Positions 13,969 through 17,147 of a stretch of DNA of 17,147 bases are shown piece after piece. The translations under genes were made by a program, and so were the position numbers. Location: the NCBI GenBank assembly GCA_023139655.1, contig JAGLNE010000043.1, positions 1-17,147 of the forward strand, given 5' to 3'. The number at the start of each line of letters is the position of its first letter. Position 1 is the first letter of the stretch. Under the pieces are notes generated by a model that saw only the letters and a list, made by a program, of their open reading frames with translations, was not told the DNA's origin and did no database searches. This stretch comes from Candidatus Parcubacteria bacterium (GTDB taxonomy: Bacteria > Patescibacteriota > Patescibacteriia > Patescibacteriales > UBA12075).

Positions 13969-14056
13969 TGTCATTGCGAGGCCGAAGGCCGTGGCAATCT
14001 CGTGAAAGAAGCTATGGTCACGAGATTGCCACGAAGCTTCGCTTCTCGCAATGACA
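13969..14056. repeat. Dispersed TGTCAT...ATGACA element G
   Basis: An 88-bp element between hydA and the regulator gene. The left arm is TGTCATTGCGAGGCCGAAGG, CCGTGGCAATCTCGTG; the right arm is CACGAGATTGCCACG, AAGCTTCGCTTCTCGCAATGACA in parts. GTGGCAATCTCGTG pairs exactly with CACGAGATTGCCAC. It starts 6 nt after the hydA stop and ends 12 nt before the next ATG. Confidence 0.88.
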
Positions 14057-14068
14057 GTATATAATAAT

Positions 14069-14335
14069 ATGGCAATAAAAAAATATTTAGGGACAATTAC
14101 AATTTTGGTTAAGGATCGGCAAATGCATGCCAAAGATGTACAGCAAATGCTGACAGATAACGGACATTTGGTGATCGCCCGGATGGGAGTAAACGTACAG
14201 CCGGCCTGTATTGAGAATTGTACCGGCTTGATTATAGTGGCGCTTAAGGGCAGTATTAAGGAAATTAAAGAGCTGGGTAAAAAAATTGACGCGCTCTATG
14301 GGATTGTCGCGAAAACAGTGATTTTAAACGATTAA
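14069..14335 (+). CDS. TM1266-type iron-only hydrogenase system regulator
   Basis: An 88-aa ACT/NikR-C-like small protein of the family annotated as putative iron-only hydrogenase system regulator (TM1266 type), usually encoded near [FeFe] hydrogenases. Visible hallmarks are the opening strand LGTITILVKDR (about 6-16), HLVIARMGVN in place of the family's IIGRMG motif, and the closing hydrophobic repeat with LIIVALKG and the IDALYGIVAKTVIL strand. The upstream in-frame ATG at 14051 lies inside the end of repeat element G, so the ATG at 14069 is preferred. There is no DNA-binding domain, so it may act as a ligand-sensing or protein-interacting factor, not a classical repressor. Its position right after hydA agrees with the family assignment. 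Confidence 0.85.
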   Translation: MAIKKYLGTITILVKDRQMHAKDVQQMLTDNGHLVIARMGVNVQPACIENCTGLIIVALKGSIKEIKELGKKIDALYGIVAKTVILND

Positions 14336-14374
14336 TCAACAAATAACATTATTTATTATAGTAACTATGAATCT

Positions 14375-14409
14375 TGTTACGTAACATGCTACGTAACAAT
14401 TACGTAACA
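14375..14409. promoter_or_regulatory. Three phased TACGTAACA repeats, candidate operator
   Basis: TACGTAACA occurs at 14378-14386, 14390-14398 and 14401-14409, starts 12 and 11 bp apart, about one helical turn. The first copy is part of the perfect 12-bp palindrome TGTTACGTAACA (14375-14386). The array ends 6 nt before the ATG of the membrane protein gene. A DNA-binding protein could occupy one face of the helix here, but no regulator is assigned. Confidence 0.5.
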
Positions 14410-14415
14410 AAATAT

Positions 14416-14949
14416 ATGGCTTACACAAGAGAACAAGTTATGGCCCGTCTTAATACCAAGGCGATTGCCCAATTTTTAGCGCTGGCCGGCACAGCGACTA
14501 TTTTGCCGTTTTTTATTCATTTGCAATGGGTAACCGGCCCAATAATTAACGCGATTTTAATTTTGACTTTATTATTGGTTGGCATTAGAAGCGCGTTGGT
14601 TTTATGTCTGATACCCAGTTTAATGGCTTTATCCGGAGGTTTGTTACCGGCAATTATGGCGCCAGTAGTGCCATTCATTATGATAGGAAACGCGATATTG
14701 GTATTAGCAGTTGATTGGTTTTATACTAACGTCAAAAGTAATAATAAAGGTTTCGCGATTGGCGTAATAGTAGGCGCGGCCCTTAAATTTATTTTTCTTT
14801 TTTTCAGCGTTAGCGTAATCAGCGATCTTCTGATCAAGCAGGAATTAGCCGTGAAGGTGGCGCAAATGATGAGCTGGCCGCAGTTCGCCACCGCGGTGAG
14901 TGGGGGAATGCTGGCCTGGGTTGCCTTAAAGTGGCTAAAAAGAATCTGA
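14416..14949 (+). CDS. Polytopic membrane protein of hydrogenase neighbourhood
   Basis: A 177-aa hydrophobic protein with about five or six membrane segments (roughly 17-34, 41-57, 58-75, 79-103, 112-138 and 157-172). It contains the conserved-looking loop FIHLQWVTGPIINA (33-46) and LLPAIMAPVVPFIM (76-89). I recall similar small membrane proteins near [FeFe] hydrogenases, sometimes labelled only 'iron hydrogenase', and the size and helix pattern resemble ECF-transporter substrate-binding (S) components. Both points are from memory and need a search. The ATG at 14416 is preferred over a TTG at 14374, because the latter would translate the TACGTAACA repeats. It is the last gene of the hydrogenase group. 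Its substrate or role is unknown. Confidence 0.75.
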   Translation: MAYTREQVMARLNTKAIAQFLALAGTATILPFFIHLQWVTGPIINAILILTLLLVGIRSALVLCLIPSLMALSGGLLPAIMAPVVPFIMIGNAILVLAVDWFYTNVKSNNKGFAIGVIVGAALKFIFLFFSVSVISDLLIKQELAVKVAQMMSWPQFATAVSGGMLAWVALKWLKRI

Positions 14950-14977
14950 CATAAAATTTTTTATATACGCAAAAGTG

Positions 14978-14986
14978 TGGTATAAT
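14978..14986 (+). promoter_or_regulatory. Extended -10 promoter for the secreted protein
   Basis: TGGTATAAT (14978-14986) is an extended -10 box; the -35 region is only T-rich. The same nonamer precedes gap at 9552-9560. Transcription would start near 14993, giving an AT-rich leader of roughly 87 nt before the ATG at 15080. Confidence 0.6.
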
Positions 14987-15079
14987 ATACACACATAGTA
15001 AGATTGATAAATTAATTAAAATTTAACCTTATTTAGATTGGAGTTTTTTTTAATCAAAATATGGCAAATAGTAAAAAAT

Positions 15080-16939
15080 ATGAAAAAATTTGTGTTTATA
15101 ATAATGATTTTGGCAGTCATGGGAATTTCCGGGTTTAACCCGGCCTTTATCTATTCGGCCCAGGCAGCTGCTCAATCATCGTTTAGTGCTTCTAAGACTG
15201 TGGATAACGTTACAAATTCAACAATTCCGGCAATTACATTGACTGGCGGCGTGGCCGAAGTGTCAGCAACCACTACTCTGTCTCTAGTCGCTTCCACCAG
15301 CCTGATAACTAATGAATATATTATTTTAACCGATAGCGCGGCCGCTGGTGACGCGGTTTGTTTTTATTTTGATACTGATAACAGCTTGTCTGACGATACT
15401 ACTACGGCCGCGGCGTGCCAAGCGGCTGATGGCCTTGCCGGAGGAGTTGAGCTGGATGTTAATGCCGCCGCTTCGGCCATAGCTGTGGCCGCGATTGTAC
15501 ATGCCGCGATTAATGGGGTTGGCGCTGAGTTATTAGTAACTTCTGCTGATAACCTTGACGGAACTCTTGCATTAACGCAAGATACTGCCGGAACAGCAGG
15601 CAATATTGCCGTTAATGCCGCTTATCTTATTGAAGCGGTAGCAAATGCCGGTGTTATACTCACGTCTTTTAGCGGCGGAGTAAATAATACAGCCGCTAGC
15701 GATACAATTACCGTACCGGCCGGTTTATCAGCCAACGCGAATGACCATTCAGTCACAATTGACGGGGTTACTGTAGATTTAGGCACATCCTTATTAACAG
15801 CAGCCGGACTTGCTTCCGCGATTGCGGCTGATCTGACTGTGGCCGCGACCGGCACCAGCTACGTGGCGGATGGCGCGTATACTGTTAGCACATCCAGCGC
15901 GGACATAACCTTTTCCCGGGCCAATGCAACAAATGGTGCGATTGGCATAGGAGATGCCGATTACGGGTTGACTGCCCAAGAGGTAACCTTTACCCCCAGC
16001 AGTGTAACCGTGAACGAAACATTCAATGCCGTAATAAACGGCACAACTTATAGTTTTAAGGCTACCGGCAATACCGCCCAAAATGTAGTTGAGGGCTTGC
16101 AGCCTTTGATGACCGCTAACGCGGCCGTAACCTGTACGGAAGATAACGTAAAAGTAACTTGTGTGGCAGATTCAGCCGGTACGGCTTTCACCTATAGCGT
16201 GAGCATTACCGAGGCTCCGGCAAGCGGCGGCGGAACTCTTATATCTTTACTCCAGCAGATAAACGAACAGCGGCAGGGACAGACCGTGGCTGAAGTAGAG
16301 ATAAGCCCAGAGACATCTAGTCCGGCAGCCACTGATGAAACAGGCAAAGTTACTCTTGAGCAGATGATAACTGACGCGGGAATAATTGCTTCCGGTGATA
16401 TTGGTCAAATTATTTCGGCAATGGGCGCAATTAGAGATACGACAGCCGAAGCCGGCTATGACGAGGCTATTGTGTCTAAGGTGGTAGCCGGCAGTGATAT
16501 TAGCGCCCAAATCCGTAATATTATTGTTAATTTTGTCACTTACGGCACCAAAGCCACCAAGGCGCTGGGCGCGGGTGAACGAGCCGGAGTGGTTAACAGC
16601 TTTCAGGCCGCTTTTGGCAAATTGCCTGTTAATTCGTCTGATTGGAATGATGTGATAAAAATTGCTAACGGCCGTTGGCCTGATCAGCGTGATACGGTTA
16701 CCGAAACCAACGCTATAGCCGCTTTTAATAAGATTTATTTAAGGGCACCGGATAGATCTGATCCGCATGACGACGCGGCCGTTACTGTTATTTCTTATGG
16801 CCTCCGTCCGGCCGATCGGAATCTGGACTCGGAAAAGGCGGCTATAAAAAGCTTTGAAGCAATCTACGGCTATGCTCCGGTTTCTGCCATGGCCTGGGAT
16901 ATTGTGCGGGCGATTGCTTACTCCGGCGCAACAAGGTAA
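15080..16939 (+). CDS. Secreted surface protein with three C-terminal repeats
   Basis: A 619-aa exported protein of unknown function. A Sec signal peptide is evident: MKK, hydrophobic core 4-24, and a likely cleavage after AQA at about 29. The middle (about 30-390) is low-complexity and rich in Ala, Thr, Ser, Asp and Gly with few charged Lys/Arg, like beta-rich surface or S-layer-like proteins. Segments such as VTIDGVTVDLGT and VINGTTYSFKATG look like repeated beta units. The C-terminus holds three degenerate ~38-residue repeats: 500-538, 542-580 and 585-619, each following [A/S]F-x-x-[A/I][F/Y]-...-P-...-I. No LPxTG sorting tail is present, so it is not an obvious sortase substrate. The ATG at 15080 is chosen because it starts the signal peptide; the in-frame TTG at 15038 would add 14 residues. 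It has its own promoter and a terminator. Confidence 0.8.
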   Translation: MKKFVFIIMILAVMGISGFNPAFIYSAQAAAQSSFSASKTVDNVTNSTIPAITLTGGVAEVSATTTLSLVASTSLITNEYIILTDSAAAGDAVCFYFDTDNSLSDDTTTAAACQAADGLAGGVELDVNAAASAIAVAAIVHAAINGVGAELLVTSADNLDGTLALTQDTAGTAGNIAVNAAYLIEAVANAGVILTSFSGGVNNTAASDTITVPAGLSANANDHSVTIDGVTVDLGTSLLTAAGLASAIAADLTVAATGTSYVADGAYTVSTSSADITFSRANATNGAIGIGDADYGLTAQEVTFTPSSVTVNETFNAVINGTTYSFKATGNTAQNVVEGLQPLMTANAAVTCTEDNVKVTCVADSAGTAFTYSVSITEAPASGGGTLISLLQQINEQRQGQTVAEVEISPETSSPAATDETGKVTLEQMITDAGIIASGDIGQIISAMGAIRDTTAEAGYDEAIVSKVVAGSDISAQIRNIIVNFVTYGTKATKALGAGERAGVVNSFQAAFGKLPVNSSDWNDVIKIANGRWPDQRDTVTETNAIAAFNKIYLRAPDRSDPHDDAAVTVISYGLRPADRNLDSEKAAIKSFEAIYGYAPVSAMAWDIVRAIAYSGATR

Positions 16940-16965
16940 AACAACAGATTCACTTGGATATTTTA

Positions 16966-17010
16966 CTAAAATTAGTTAAATACGCTTTTAATAAGCGTAT
17001 TTAATTTTAG
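16966..17010 (+). terminator. Probable terminator after the secreted protein gene
   Basis: TTAAATACGCTT (16976-16987) pairs perfectly with AAGCGTATTTAA (16993-17004) around a 5-nt loop. The stem can extend outward through CTAAAATTA / TAATTTTAG with a small bulge. A T-rich tract (TTTTAGTTTATAATTTTT) follows. It lies 36 nt after the stop codon. Confidence 0.65.
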
Positions 17011-17020
17011 TTTATAATTT

Positions 17021-17049
17021 TTGACTTTTGACTTTGAATATTATATACT
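17021..17049 (+). promoter_or_regulatory. Candidate promoter near the right edge
   Basis: TTGACT (17021-17026), 17 bp and TATACT (17044-17049) make a good sigma70-type promoter, with a second TTGACT directly behind the first (17028-17033). It reads towards the right edge. The gene or RNA it serves is outside or at the end of the window. Confidence 0.5.
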
Positions 17050-17061
17050 AAGACTATAAAA

Positions 17062-17086
17062 AGCCAATTAATAATTGGCTATTTTA
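17062..17086. terminator. Short hairpin with T-rich tail
   Basis: AGCCAATT (17062-17069) and AATTGGCT (17073-17080) form an 8-bp stem with a 3-nt loop, followed by ATTTTAGTTATTT. It resembles an intrinsic terminator, but lies only a few bases after the start expected from the 17021-17049 promoter, so it could instead be a 5' leader hairpin or terminate a gene on the opposite strand. Confidence 0.45.
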
Positions 17087-17101
17087 GTTATTTACTTATG
17101 A

Positions 17102-17120
17102 TTACGCGCTTATCGCGTAA
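17102..17120. other. GC-centred hairpin near the right edge
   Basis: TTACGCG (17102-17108) and CGCGTAA (17114-17120) form a perfect 7-bp stem around CTTAT. It stands out in AT-rich surroundings. No T-run follows. Role unknown: leader structure or protein site. Confidence 0.45.
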
Positions 17121-17147
17121 ACGAAACTATAATTAATGTTATTTAAA

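Noticed and set aside
2449..14056. CRISPR array
   Set aside because: The repeats are palindromic, variable in length and separated by whole genes, with no regular spacers.
13882..14133. Minus-strand frame of 83 codons across the hydA-regulator spacer
   Set aside because: It is antisense to hydA, repeat element G and the regulator; like minus frames at 2356-2538, 5015-5278 and 7382-7714 it arises from the repeat.
14374..14415. Upstream TTG start for the membrane protein
   Set aside because: The added residues are a translation of the TACGTAACA repeat array; the ATG at 14416 is more natural.
15038..15079. Upstream TTG start for the secreted protein
   Set aside because: It would add 14 residues in front of a typical signal peptide that begins at the ATG at 15080.

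Overview
The window looks like a piece of a Patescibacteria (Candidate Phyla Radiation) genome, most likely from the Parcubacteria side. This is inferred from the gene content (a cytoplasmic [FeFe] hydrogenase next to a very short NuoF-like protein, a CAP-domain membrane protein, a secreted protein with three C-terminal repeats) and from many short palindromic repeats of the TGTCATTCTGAGCG / TGTCATTGCGAGG kind. All recognisable genes are on the + strand and use TGA as stop (the NuoF-like gene at 11999, the membrane protein at 14949), so this is not the code in which TGA means glycine. Shine-Dalgarno motifs are nearly absent.

Layout. Positions 1-268 hold small hairpin repeats and a promoter with an 18-bp palindrome. 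Positions 269-1784 are an AbiEi/AbiEii type IV toxin-antitoxin pair, followed after 4 nt by a sortase (1789-2433). A Fic-domain protein (2710-3813) completes what looks by eye like an AT-rich accessory block. A consensus sigma70-type promoter then drives a multi-pass CAP-domain protein (3870-5201). Housekeeping genes follow: mnmA (5390-6493, carrying a heptanucleotide repeat and an in-frame palindrome), rpsB (6682-7371), tsf (7509-8318), a RicT/PSP1-type Fe-S protein (8581-9477) and a terminator.

Positions 9840-14949 form a plausible energy module: GAPDH (makes NADH), a compact NuoF-like NADH/FMN/Fe-S protein, a CpI-like [FeFe] hydrogenase with all H-cluster motifs, a TM1266-type hydrogenase-associated regulator and a polytopic membrane protein. 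The likely logic is reoxidation of fermentative NADH by H2 evolution, or the reverse. Neither a NuoE-like subunit nor the HydE/F/G maturases are in the window. A secreted repeat protein (15080-16939) with its own extended -10 promoter and a downstream terminator closes the gene set.

The most unusual feature is the repeat family. Eight intergenic spacers carry TGTCAT...ATGACA palindromic elements of about 77-183 bp. They are built from exchangeable sub-palindromes, and in at least one case a complete element sits in the loop of another. Short ORFs over these elements look like translated repeats, not genes.
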